A DNA stretch of 57,544 nucleotides from Rikenellaceae bacterium (GTDB lineage Bacteria > Bacteroidota > Bacteroidia > Bacteroidales > Rikenellaceae): the NCBI GenBank assembly GCA_015059875.1, contig SUZQ01000006.1, positions 1 to 57,544 on the forward strand, in the 5' to 3' direction. A program made the translations under genes and the position numbers. This document shows, one piece after another, positions 35,067 to 43,446 of this stretch (position 1 is its first letter; every line of letters starts with the position of its first letter). The notes under the pieces are model-generated. The model was not told the DNA's origin and did not search any database. It saw nothing but the letters and a program-made list of their open reading frames with translations.

Positions 35067-36545
35067 TTAGCCCAAGAATACTCCGTTTTCGAGCAATACC
35101 TTACGAAGATGTATCGGATCGATATTACGAGGTGTTGTTCCGCCCTTTACCGCAATAGCTGCCGCTACTCCTGCCGCTTGTCCCATAGCCATACAAGGAG
35201 GCATAACTCGCACTGCACCCGCAGCATCCGATGTTGCCGAGAGTGGGCGACCTGCTACAAGCAGATTATCCACACCCTGTGGCACGAGCGAGCGATACGG
35301 AACTCCATACCAACGACCACTCTTCACGGTGATATACTCGGTTGAGTTGTCGGACAATCGTCCATGAACATCAACGGAATTGGATGCCACCAAAATCGCA
35401 TCGTCCGAAACCACGCCATTTAGGAGGTCATCCACTTGGAGTATATACTCGCCCAAGATGTGTCGCGACTCGCGTATGCCAAGAGTTGAACCGGTACACT
35501 TCAGCGTTGCATTCTTGCAACCTGGAACATACTTATGGAAGAAGTCCATCACCATCTTAACCTGACGGCGTCCCTCAATCTCGCCACGCGTAAGATCCTC
35601 CGAGTTTGTCGCATCTACACGCGCAATACGGGTGGTATTCACAGCCCATTCATCATCGCGAACACCCTTATATATATTAACCGAGCGACGCGAAATATCC
35701 CAATCGCCATTCTCTACCGCCTTCAACACATGCCAATGGAGTGCGCGATGACTTACGCCATTAATCTTACGGAAGGTGTGGAGTTTAGACTCTACATCCT
35801 TTTCGAGTAGGCGCGAATCGACATTGTTGATATGGAAGAAGAGTGTCGAAGGTTGAACGCGTCCCGTTCTTGGATTTCCGAACTCCATCGGTGCGCCCGC
35901 CCTTGCAGCGTAGTCGCCATCGCCCGTACAATCAATCACAACATCTGCCTTGACGGCTTCCAATCCGCCCTTTGTCAGAATCACCGCACCGACAGCCTTG
36001 CTGCCCGAAAGCACTGGATTCACAAAATTGGCGTGAAAAAGCACCTTAACTCCCGCCTCGGCACACATACAATCGAGAACATATTTCAGAGTCTCTGCGT
36101 CGAAGGGAGTCAGATGGTCGTGACCATCGGTAATCCATGCAGAGTAGCAAGTGGTCTTGCGAATGCCACTTGGATGCAACGCACCGCCGAGAGCGACCAT
36201 TCTATCTACAATCTCCTCGAAGATTCCCTTTATAATCATCTGCTCGCCCGTAGTGTCGTAGCAGGTCATAAATGGGGCAACCACACCAAGTGTCGCCATT
36301 CCACCCAAAGCTCCTCCCTGCTCAACTATCATAACTTTCACACCTTGACGAGCCGCAGCAATAGCTGCACAAACTCCCGCAGGGCCACCTCCGAGTACCA
36401 ACACTTGCGTCTGGTAGGACTCTTTGATATTACCAGCCTTGAGTGAAGAGGGGGTAAACGGCTCGGTACATCCGCCCAAAAGGTTCATTGCAAGACCTCC
36501 AACAACTAAACCTCCTGCGGTTGATAAAAAGTCTCTTCTATCCAT
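35067..36545 (-). CDS. Exported FAD-dependent oxidoreductase, twin-arginine lipoprotein-like
   Basis: This 492-aa flavoprotein has an N-terminus MDRRDFLSTAGGLVVGG, a twin-arginine signal (RRDFL), followed by a lipobox-like LLGGC at residues 22-26, so it may be exported folded and lipid-anchored. The FAD-binding dinucleotide motif VLVLGGGPAGVCAAIAAARQ is at about 49-68, then GGALGGMATLG and VIDCTGDGDYAARAG. The C-terminal block is MPPCMAMGQAAGVAAA. The family is FAD-dependent oxidoreductases with unknown natural substrate. It lies 49 nt after dapD and 1 nt before birA. Confidence 0.88.
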   Translation of the reverse strand: MDRRDFLSTAGGLVVGGLAMNLLGGCTEPFTPSSLKAGNIKESYQTQVLVLGGGPAGVCAAIAAARQGVKVMIVEQGGALGGMATLGVVAPFMTCYDTTGEQMIIKGIFEEIVDRMVALGGALHPSGIRKTTCYSAWITDGHDHLTPFDAETLKYVLDCMCAEAGVKVLFHANFVNPVLSGSKAVGAVILTKGGLEAVKADVVIDCTGDGDYAARAGAPMEFGNPRTGRVQPSTLFFHINNVDSRLLEKDVESKLHTFRKINGVSHRALHWHVLKAVENGDWDISRRSVNIYKGVRDDEWAVNTTRIARVDATNSEDLTRGEIEGRRQVKMVMDFFHKYVPGCKNATLKCTGSTLGIRESRHILGEYILQVDDLLNGVVSDDAILVASNSVDVHGRLSDNSTEYITVKSGRWYGVPYRSLVPQGVDNLLVAGRPLSATSDAAGAVRVMPPCMAMGQAAGVAAAIAVKGGTTPRNIDPIHLRKVLLENGVFLG

Positions 36546-36594
36546 TATTCGTCAGTTTTAAGGTTATAAGGTATAATTGCGACTCCTCGCCTCG

Positions 36595-37428
36595 CTACGC
36601 CTGCACGCCAAAGTCGCGCAAAGCATCATTTAAAGTGGTCTTTTTGTCAGTGGACTCCTTGCGCTTGCCGATAATCAAGGCGCAAGCAACATTAAATTCG
36701 CCCGCAGGGAATCTCTTTGGATATGTTCCCGGAATTACCACCGAGCGAGCCGGTACATAGCCCTTATATGTAATAGGCTCCTCGCCCGTGACATCAATAA
36801 TATGGGTTGAGCCGGTAATAACGGTATTCGAGCCGATAACAGCCTCGCGGCAGATATGCGCACCCTCAACAATAATAGCACGCGAGCCGATAAAGCAGTT
36901 ATCCTCAACAATTACGGGAGCAGCCTGCACTGGCTCCAGTACGCCACCGATGCCTACGCCACCCGAAAGGTGAACATTCTTGCCAATCTGTGCGCACGAG
37001 CCTACAGTTGCCCAAGTATCGACCATAGTTCCCGTATCAACATAAGCTCCGATATTCACATACGACGGCATAAGCACTGCACCCGCAGCGATATATGCAC
37101 CGTATCGCGCCATTGCATGAGGTACTACGCGCACTCCGAGCTTCTCGTAGTCGTGCTTCAAATCGATTTTATCGTACCACTCCAACTCGCCTGCACGCAT
37201 CGTATGCATAGTCTGAATTGGGAAGTACATTATAATCGCCTTCTTAACCCACTCGTTTACCTGCCACTCACTATTTTCGAGATTGATTGGCTCAGCACAA
37301 CGCAACTCGCCCTTATCAACCGCCTCGACAACGGCGCGAATCACTGCACGAACCTCCTCGTTGTTGAGCATCTCGCGATTCTCCCACGCCTGCTCAACGA
37401 CAGCTTTAAGTTCTACAAAATTATTCAT
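36595..37428 (-). CDS. dapD: 2,3,4,5-tetrahydropyridine-2,6-dicarboxylate N-succinyltransferase
   Basis: The protein is 277 aa from the ATG at 37428 (MNNFVELKAVVEQAWE); 21 upstream in-frame codons are not typical and overlap the -7 box. It is a left-handed beta-helix acyltransferase with hexapeptide repeats (AYVDTGTMVDTWATVGSCAQ region, IGKNVHLSGGVGIGGVLEP). It transfers succinyl from succinyl-CoA to tetrahydrodipicolinate in the lysine/diaminopimelate pathway that feeds peptidoglycan. The -7 box is TATCTTTG at 37464-37457. Confidence 0.95.
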   Translation of the reverse strand: MNNFVELKAVVEQAWENREMLNNEEVRAVIRAVVEAVDKGELRCAEPINLENSEWQVNEWVKKAIIMYFPIQTMHTMRAGELEWYDKIDLKHDYEKLGVRVVPHAMARYGAYIAAGAVLMPSYVNIGAYVDTGTMVDTWATVGSCAQIGKNVHLSGGVGIGGVLEPVQAAPVIVEDNCFIGSRAIIVEGAHICREAVIGSNTVITGSTHIIDVTGEEPITYKGYVPARSVVIPGTYPKRFPAGEFNVACALIIGKRKESTDKKTTLNDALRDFGVQA

Positions 37429-37456
37429 ATATCTATTGTTATAATTTTTCCCTCTG

Positions 37457-37464
37457 CAAAGATA
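37457..37464 (-). promoter_or_regulatory. -7 box of dapD
   Basis: Minus-strand TATCTTTG, 28 nt before the ATG at 37428. -33 not clear. Confidence 0.65.
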
Positions 37465-37821
37465 GTGAAAAAGTTGAAAAAACACTTTCAATTCACAATT
37501 TCCTCCTCTGTTAGTGTAATTTAAGCCGTAATTTCACCGCCTTGTTTGGTCGATTCACCACCAACTTGCACCATTGCGCCACAAATAAAATCGCGCTCAC
37601 AGACCACTCTCGGCACTATTTTTGCACACTATTCGTAAATATTCTCAATTAGAGGGTAGTAGTTAAGATTTGGCAATTTACAAAAAACGATGTACCTTGC
37701 ACTCAGGAAATTATACTTAAAGAGGGTAATGTTCCTTAAAATTAACGCGAAGTTTAACTAAAAATTATTGCCTATCGAAAAAAAATCTACTCTTTGAACC
37801 ATTTTTATAAAGGATAAGAGT
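37465..37821. other. Divergent intergenic region between dapD and the sigma factor
   Basis: This 357-bp stretch has no convincing ORF. A possible sigma-gene -7 element (ACTCTTTG, 37789-37796, imperfect) and two AGAGGGTA motifs (about 37653 and 37722) are the only notable items. The long leader before the sigma gene leaves room for regulation. Confidence 0.4.
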
Positions 37822-38406
37822 ATGAAGAGTACAATGTTAAGCGACCAGACTTTGTTGGAGATGTACCAGCAGGGTAACCGCGAAGCCGTTTCTCAACTTT
37901 TAGAGCGTCACACACGCCGCGTACGCGACTATGTTCGTATGATGGTAAAGGACAATGATGTGGCAGACGATTTGACACAAGAGGTATTGATTAAGGTTGT
38001 AAAGGTATTGGATGAAGGTCGCTACACCGACAAAGGTCGTTTCTTGCCGTGGGTGTTGCGTATAGCACACAACAGAGTGCTGGACTATTTCCGAGCGCAA
38101 AAGCAGGTCAAGACCGTGAATGAGTCGAGTGCTGGATTCGATATTTTGGGCAGTAAGAACTTTGCAGAGCCTTCGATAGAGGAGAGCATAATCTTGGATC
38201 AGCGCGCCGAGGAGGTGCGGGCATTGGTGGAGGAGCTTCCTGACGAGCAACGCGAGGTTGTTAAGATGCGCTACTACGAGGGGCTTAGTTTCAAGGAGAT
38301 AGCAGAGCAAACTGGTGTTAGCATAAACACTGCGCTCGGACGAATGCGATACGCCTTGATTAATATGCGTCAGATGATTAAGAAGCGAAATTTGGTGCTG
38401 TGCTAA
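37822..38406 (+). CDS. Sigma-70 family RNA polymerase sigma factor, ECF type
   Basis: This 194-aa protein has sigma region 2 (VADDLTQEVLIKVVKVLDEG and RFLPWVLRIAHNRVLDYFR) and region 4 (LPDEQREVVKMRYYEGLSFK, EIAEQTGVSINTALGRMRYA) separated by a short linker, with no regions 1 or 3. That is the ECF layout. No transmembrane anti-sigma factor or FecR follows, so it is not an obvious surface-signalling sigma of the SusC/D kind. A short candidate ORF and a strong terminator follow at 38492-38671. The regulon is unknown. Confidence 0.92.
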   Translation: MKSTMLSDQTLLEMYQQGNREAVSQLLERHTRRVRDYVRMMVKDNDVADDLTQEVLIKVVKVLDEGRYTDKGRFLPWVLRIAHNRVLDYFRAQKQVKTVNESSAGFDILGSKNFAEPSIEESIILDQRAEEVRALVEELPDEQREVVKMRYYEGLSFKEIAEQTGVSINTALGRMRYALINMRQMIKKRNLVLC

Positions 38407-38491
38407 AAAATGCATAAAAATCAGATTTCATAGACAATAAAATACTTGCGGTCTGCGTTTTGTAGATGAAACAGACTAAAAAACATCGCCT

Positions 38492-38626
38492 ATGGAGCAG
38501 ATCGACAATCAAGTATTACACAATGTCTGCGATGAAGAACTATTTCTCTCGCATGTAATTTGCGGAGATGCAGAACTTCTCTTTTTGGATTCGTTCTTAC
38601 AGACGGTTCTTCGTTCGGAGGCATAA
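38492..38626 (+). CDS. Candidate small protein (44 aa) downstream of the sigma factor
   Basis: The ORF starts MEQIDNQVLHNVCDEELFLS and ends FLQTVLRSEA. It is acidic, contains two Cys, and is predicted mostly helical with an amphipathic second half. It lies 85 nt after the sigma gene on the same strand and ends 18 nt before a perfect terminator, so it would be on the same transcript. Codon use looks like that of neighbouring genes. There is no family I recognise. It could be a small regulator of the sigma factor or simply a chance ORF in the 3' UTR. Confidence 0.5.
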   Translation: MEQIDNQVLHNVCDEELFLSHVICGDAELLFLDSFLQTVLRSEA

Positions 38627-38644
38627 GAGGGTTAATTTGTGGGA

Positions 38645-38671
38645 GGGTTGCCAGTTGGCAACCCTTTTTTT
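38645..38671 (+). terminator. Terminator of the sigma factor transcript
   Basis: A perfect 8-bp stem GGGTTGCC-AGTT-GGCAACCC is followed by seven T. Confidence 0.95.
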
Positions 38672-38892
38672 GTCGCCGTTCCGAACTCTGAGAGTGGTCA
38701 AGGCGCAGGGATTTTAGGGGTACTAAGGGTACTAGGGGTACTAGGGAGCGCGGACAGTAGATTAATTGAGAATTGAGAATTAAGAATTATTTTAACTACT
38801 CTCTACTCACTGCTCACTACTCTCTAATCAAAGGTTTTCCGTTATAGCTCTCTAAAAATTCAACATACCCCCCCCAAAAAAAAATCCACAAC
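38672..38892. other. Intergenic spacer with simple repeats
   Basis: It holds a 9-bp tandem array (TAGGGGTAC units, 38716-38747), a TTGAGAA-type repeat (38764-38788), CTACTCTCTACTCAC-like repeats, and a C8A9 double homopolymer (38868-38884). No gene was seen. Confidence 0.7.
38716..38747. repeat. Tandem 9-bp repeat TAGGGGTAC
   Basis: Three and a half units (one with a single change). It shares the CCCCTA core, inverted, with the array at 15-50. Confidence 0.85.
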
Positions 38893-38939
38893 AACGAAAA
38901 AGCCTGCCTAACGGAAAGCGTTAGACAGGCTTTTTCGTT
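38893..38939 (-). terminator. Terminator of the large surface lipoprotein gene
   Basis: 21-nt arms (38893-38913 and 38919-38939) with one mismatch and a 5-nt loop. On the minus strand T9 then G8 follow a few bases later. Confidence 0.85.
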
Positions 38940-38956
38940 AAACCTCAAACAAATAT

Positions 38957-41900
38957 TTATTGAAGAGGAGCATATTTACACTCGAAGAAATCGAACTTAT
39001 ATGCATTGTTTGAAGAGTGCGCATCCTTAGAGAATACATTTGTAGCGTCTGCATCCACCGCCAAAATCAAGTTCTTGCCTGCCTCAGGAAGATCGTCGAT
39101 TGTTGCAGCAGCAGTTGGAGCGTAAGTAACATCGTCCCAACACTTAAAACCAACACGATTGTTATCGTATGCACCAATTTTAGTTAAAGTGTTGCCTGTG
39201 AACGAAGAGATAGTACTATACGCGTTATACGAAGCGTATTCTTTGAATGTAGAGGTCAAACCATTGATACCAATTGCGTGGCTCAAAGTATTAGTTACAC
39301 TATTGCGCTCTATTGACAAATCATAGTTAATCAATGCAATATAAATACCGTAGTTATGCAAATTGCCATCGATTCGCTCATGCTTTACACCCTTGCCATC
39401 AATTGTATTATCTGTGATTGCAACAGCTGCATTACCACCCCAGAAATCGAGGTATTCGAGAGTACACTCTGTTACAGCTACTGTTGTGCCTGTTACACCA
39501 ACAGAAAGCACCTCGGTGTTAAACTTACGCAAGGTGTAGTTTCCTTTGCGACCATTTGCACGCTTTACATCATTGTTGTTATCAGCATACTTGTTAAGTT
39601 TTACCACAAAATGTTTTGGTAGAGTTGCTCCCTCTGCATCGATAACCACATTAGCTCCTTCAGCAGTAGTGATAGTCACCTCTTTCTTCTCCGTATCTGA
39701 GAAGTCACCTATCAATTTATACGAGCCACTCTTAGTAAAAGTTATTGAATTGATGTTGGCTGGAGTAACTGTAATCTTTCCATCTACGATAATTGTAGCT
39801 GTTGCGCCCTTTGTTCCATCCCAAGGAGAGATATATACCATCTCGCCATAAGCAGGAGCAGTGCAATTATCCAAAGCGACTGTAACACCAGCGGTAAATG
39901 GTGAACTATTAATCTCAACTGCACCCTCTGAACCTGTGTTCTCAGTGTTGAACTTACAATTTGTAAATGCAACATCAGAAGTGATGCCTGGAGCATTGCC
40001 ACCATTATCAACATAGACATTTACGCAACGGTCTGAATAGTTAAACACACAGTTGTTGAATACTACCTTCGCTGCGCCATAAGTCCATACGCAATGCTCG
40101 TTCTTAAATGAGCCAGTAAGGGTTGGAGCATTGAATGTACAGTTGTCGAACACATGCTCGCCATAGCAAGTGAAGTAGTTGTTTACAATAGTACAGTTCT
40201 TGTAAGTACCATTCATACGAGCAAAACCCTTATAGTTACCGCCAAGAGTCTCTATTGTAAGGTTCTCGAAAGTAACAGTACACTGATCGAGAGATGTGCA
40301 AGCAACATCGTTGTTCTGACTAATGTAAATCTTCACACCATCCTCAACACCCTTCAAGCAGAGGGTTTTGTTTATCGCTTGGAAGTTATGAGTATCGTAA
40401 GTACCAGCAGCAAGCTCGATAGTTACAGGCTTGCCTGCTACCACCTGAGCAAGAGCCGAGTTCAATTCGTCGGCCGAAGTAACTTTGTAAACAACGCTTA
40501 CATTGCTCCAATCGGTAATCTTATTAATCGCACCGCAAAGCTGAGCAAGACCTGCATTGCCACTAACCGAACCCGAAACAGCAATATTCATCTGAGCTGT
40601 ACCCATGAACAAACCGCAACGAGGACCAAGGACATCGAATGTATTGTTCTCTACAACGCAGTTTGTGATAGTCGTAGCAGTATCACCTGCGTGATATCCT
40701 ACCAAACCACCAACATGTCCTTTGTAGTTTGCACCTGCATCTTCTGTATATTTTGATACGATTGTCGAATTCTTAACCGAGCAATTATCGATAGCAACCG
40801 AGTAGTTAGAACCATCCTTGTATGCAACAAGACCACCAACATACTTTGCAGAGCCGATAGTACAATTCTCGATGTGGCAGTTTGTTATTTTGCTACCTGC
40901 GCTATACGCCTGATAGAAGCCAATAAAACCTCCTGCTGCATCCTCGCCATCGATATTCTGACCTACGAAAGTAGAGTTTGCAAGAGTAACATTCTTAATA
41001 TCGAAGTTCCAAGTCTTACCGAAGAGAGCTGCCTGATTTGCATTCTCAACCTTTACGCCCGAAATGGTGTGGTTGTTACCCTCGAATACAAGCTTCGAGA
41101 ACGAACGCGGAGTATACTCAACACCTGTCAAATCAACATCGGCAGTCAATGAGATATTTGCATTTGCTGGAGCATCAACAACAGCAGCAGCAAGACCTGC
41201 ACCAGTCGAAACGAGATACTCATCGCCATCAACTACATAACCCTTGTTATCCTCAAGTGTGTACCAGCCATCGCCATCGGTATCAGCAAGCTTGTCTGCA
41301 CCTACCAATACTGGATACTCCTTATCGCCATATCCGCTAACAACTTTGTTGTATTGTGGCTTGTACTTACCACCTGCAAATACAACTTTAGCAGTTGCAG
41401 GATCCAAATTCTCAGCCTCGATAATTGCACGCTCATAAGCGGGTACAAAACCATCAGCAGGAACATTCTCGAAGATACCGTCATTAAGGATAAGAGTACC
41501 TCCCGAATTCATAACAATACCTAACCAGCCACCGTGAGTGTTGCCTGTAGCGAAAGTATTGTTGTTAATCATCTTGTAGTTACCACCGTTTACTGTAAGT
41601 TTACCACCGTACATAACCGAGAAACATACCGAGTTGTAAGGTGCGCTATACATACCTGTTACGGTAATGTCGCAGTCGTTAAGGGCAACATCGGCATTGC
41701 TAGAGTTAACAGCTGAACCGTAGTAGCAGTTGAAAGTAGAGTTAGAGATAACGGCTGAACCCGACAACACCTCAACAGCGCGCCAACCACCGCGCTTGCT
41801 ACCCTCTACAACCAAGTTGTCGAGCGAAAGTTTACCTGTACTGTTAAATACAACAACATTTCCTGCACCTGTCGAAGTACCTGTACCCGAAACTGCGCCA

Positions 41901-43090
41901 TTAGTACTCTCGATAACAAGCTTACCATTTTTGATAGTCAAGTTTGCGTCACCCTCAACAGTGAACATTGCAGCCTTCTCAGACGAAGCACGACTTGCCT
42001 CTGTATCAGGATGAACAATAGTATAACCATTAAGGTCAATCTCTGTATCCTTGTCAATTACTAAACCTGCCGCGTTGTCGTCAAGCACAACATTGCTCTT
42101 CAAAAGGATAGAGCCACCAGCAGTCAACTGCGAAGCAAAAGTACCCTCGTTGTTGTACTCGCCCTCTGGAATAGGGAGAATCTCAACCTCGATAACAACC
42201 TGATCGGTCAAGAGGTTACCAACGAGGTTTGTACGCCAGTTACGCTTTACTGGGGCGTTTGGATACTTAACCTCTACGCTCTGTCCCTTGTTGTCCTTAA
42301 CTACCAAAGTACACTCCGAAAGTGTACCCTCATTTGCAGGAACCAAGATGTAGTTCATTGCCAACCAATCGTAAGGGGTTGTGTGAGCAGTGTCATTCAA
42401 CAAGTAGAGATCCTCGTTTGGAAGAGCTGCATCGCTGAATGTTACCTGAACATCCTGTGCGCCACCTACTGTACCGTGCTGATTGTTACCCAAGTAGAGG
42501 GTGTTGTAAGCACGAGTAGTAACAGTTGTCTTTGCCTCTGGAACAGTGATGTCGAAACCTGCCACCTTTGCCAACTCGGTGTCGAGAGTACCGAAGTTAA
42601 TCTGTGCAAATGGACGAGTCAGCTCAACCTTCTCGTTCATTGTGCCATTAACCTCAAGGTCTGTCAACTGACCGAAGAATGCATCACGGCTCTCGTCGTT
42701 AGCAACACCATTGTAGGTTACTGCTACATTTGGCTCGCCCTCAAGTGTGAGCGTGTAGCAATCTGCATCAGGATCCTGCGCCCAGAAAACGAAGTTGTAA
42801 ACCTTCTTGTTTACAAGGCGAATCGAAACAGTAGTGGTAAGCGACGAACCGTCGAACTGACCATCAACCTTTGTGAGGTAGTTCCACTGCGCATCGTAAA
42901 CACCACAAGTGAGCTGCGTAGCCGACTTACCGTCAGCAATAGCACGCGAAGTGGTGTGAGGAGTAGAAACTGTAAAGTTTACAACGCCATCACCATCGAC
43001 CAACTGAACATTGTCGACATCAGCCGAGACGCACGATGTAGCGAAGAATCCCAACGCCACAATCGCAAGTGTTCTGAAAATGTTTTTCAT
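38957..43090 (-). CDS. Large surface lipoprotein with N-terminal DUF6562-like and beta-helix domains
   Basis: The protein is 1377 aa. Its lipoprotein signal is MKNIFRTLAIVALGFFATSC (Cys 20). Residues about 30-310 resemble the fimbrillin-like DUF6562 module (TTSRAIADGK, VYNFVFWAQDPDADCY, LTRPFAQINFGTLD). The rest is a series of right-handed beta-helix repeats (LNGYTIVHPDTEA, GLUG-like YVGGLVAYKDGSNYS and HVGGLVGYHAGDTAT, then LENLTIETLGGNYKG-type coils). It is presumably surface exposed, perhaps in adhesion or glycan binding (inference). No catalytic residues were recognised. It is monocistronic, with its own promoter and terminator, and a G10 tract lies upstream. Confidence 0.8.
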   Translation of the reverse strand: MKNIFRTLAIVALGFFATSCVSADVDNVQLVDGDGVVNFTVSTPHTTSRAIADGKSATQLTCGVYDAQWNYLTKVDGQFDGSSLTTTVSIRLVNKKVYNFVFWAQDPDADCYTLTLEGEPNVAVTYNGVANDESRDAFFGQLTDLEVNGTMNEKVELTRPFAQINFGTLDTELAKVAGFDITVPEAKTTVTTRAYNTLYLGNNQHGTVGGAQDVQVTFSDAALPNEDLYLLNDTAHTTPYDWLAMNYILVPANEGTLSECTLVVKDNKGQSVEVKYPNAPVKRNWRTNLVGNLLTDQVVIEVEILPIPEGEYNNEGTFASQLTAGGSILLKSNVVLDDNAAGLVIDKDTEIDLNGYTIVHPDTEASRASSEKAAMFTVEGDANLTIKNGKLVIESTNGAVSGTGTSTGAGNVVVFNSTGKLSLDNLVVEGSKRGGWRAVEVLSGSAVISNSTFNCYYGSAVNSSNADVALNDCDITVTGMYSAPYNSVCFSVMYGGKLTVNGGNYKMINNNTFATGNTHGGWLGIVMNSGGTLILNDGIFENVPADGFVPAYERAIIEAENLDPATAKVVFAGGKYKPQYNKVVSGYGDKEYPVLVGADKLADTDGDGWYTLEDNKGYVVDGDEYLVSTGAGLAAAVVDAPANANISLTADVDLTGVEYTPRSFSKLVFEGNNHTISGVKVENANQAALFGKTWNFDIKNVTLANSTFVGQNIDGEDAAGGFIGFYQAYSAGSKITNCHIENCTIGSAKYVGGLVAYKDGSNYSVAIDNCSVKNSTIVSKYTEDAGANYKGHVGGLVGYHAGDTATTITNCVVENNTFDVLGPRCGLFMGTAQMNIAVSGSVSGNAGLAQLCGAINKITDWSNVSVVYKVTSADELNSALAQVVAGKPVTIELAAGTYDTHNFQAINKTLCLKGVEDGVKIYISQNNDVACTSLDQCTVTFENLTIETLGGNYKGFARMNGTYKNCTIVNNYFTCYGEHVFDNCTFNAPTLTGSFKNEHCVWTYGAAKVVFNNCVFNYSDRCVNVYVDNGGNAPGITSDVAFTNCKFNTENTGSEGAVEINSSPFTAGVTVALDNCTAPAYGEMVYISPWDGTKGATATIIVDGKITVTPANINSITFTKSGSYKLIGDFSDTEKKEVTITTAEGANVVIDAEGATLPKHFVVKLNKYADNNNDVKRANGRKGNYTLRKFNTEVLSVGVTGTTVAVTECTLEYLDFWGGNAAVAITDNTIDGKGVKHERIDGNLHNYGIYIALINYDLSIERNSVTNTLSHAIGINGLTSTFKEYASYNAYSTISSFTGNTLTKIGAYDNNRVGFKCWDDVTYAPTAAATIDDLPEAGKNLILAVDADATNVFSKDAHSSNNAYKFDFFECKYAPLQ

Positions 43091-43229
43091 TTTGCGTTTA
43101 ATTAAAATGTGAAAAAATAAATTTATAAAATGTGTATTCCTTTGTATCCAAACATCAATCGAGCCAAAATAGTCTCTTCAACCAGCTCAATTTGTCATCG
43201 CGCACACATAGTATGCACATAACGGCCCA

Positions 43230-43261
43230 CAAATTTAGAGTTTTTTAGCGAAAAAAACAAA
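43230..43261 (-). promoter_or_regulatory. Promoter of the large surface lipoprotein gene
   Basis: Minus strand: -33 TTTG (43261-43258), 20-nt spacer, -7 TAAATTTG (43237-43230). Full consensus; predicted leader about 135 nt. Confidence 0.8.
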
Positions 43262-43286
43262 CTTTTTTGAATGAATATACAAAAAT

Positions 43287-43296
43287 CCCCCCCCCC
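43287..43296. repeat. C10/G10 homopolymer upstream of a surface-protein promoter
   Basis: Ten consecutive C on the plus strand (G on the coding strand of the lipoprotein gene), 26 bp upstream of its -33 box. Such tracts slip readily during replication. Confidence 0.9.
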
Positions 43297-43354
43297 GTAA
43301 ATTTACAACGCGCTGTATATCAACGCATTGCAGTTTTCAACTTTTTTTAGCCGC

Positions 43355-43399
43355 AAAAACAAGAGGAGCGTTATCGAACATTTATTCAATAACGCCCCT
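43355..43399 (-). terminator. Terminator of the aroA-to-plug-protein operon
   Basis: Minus strand: AGGGGCGTTAT, 14-nt loop, ATAACGCTCCT (one G-U), then CTTGTTTTT. Confidence 0.8.
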
Positions 43400-43446
43400 A
43401 AAAGAATGTATATTTACTATCTTCCCAATTATAGGCAGATATTAGC

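Noticed and set aside
38868..38884. C8A9 double homopolymer as a phase-variation switch
   Set aside because: It lies beyond the terminators of both flanking genes, not in a promoter or coding region, so a regulatory effect is hard to see.
43201..43222. CACATAGTATGC near 43206-43217 as a fourth palindrome apex
   Set aside because: It lacks the long complementary arms and is in the 5' leader of a gene rather than at a stop codon; likely coincidence.
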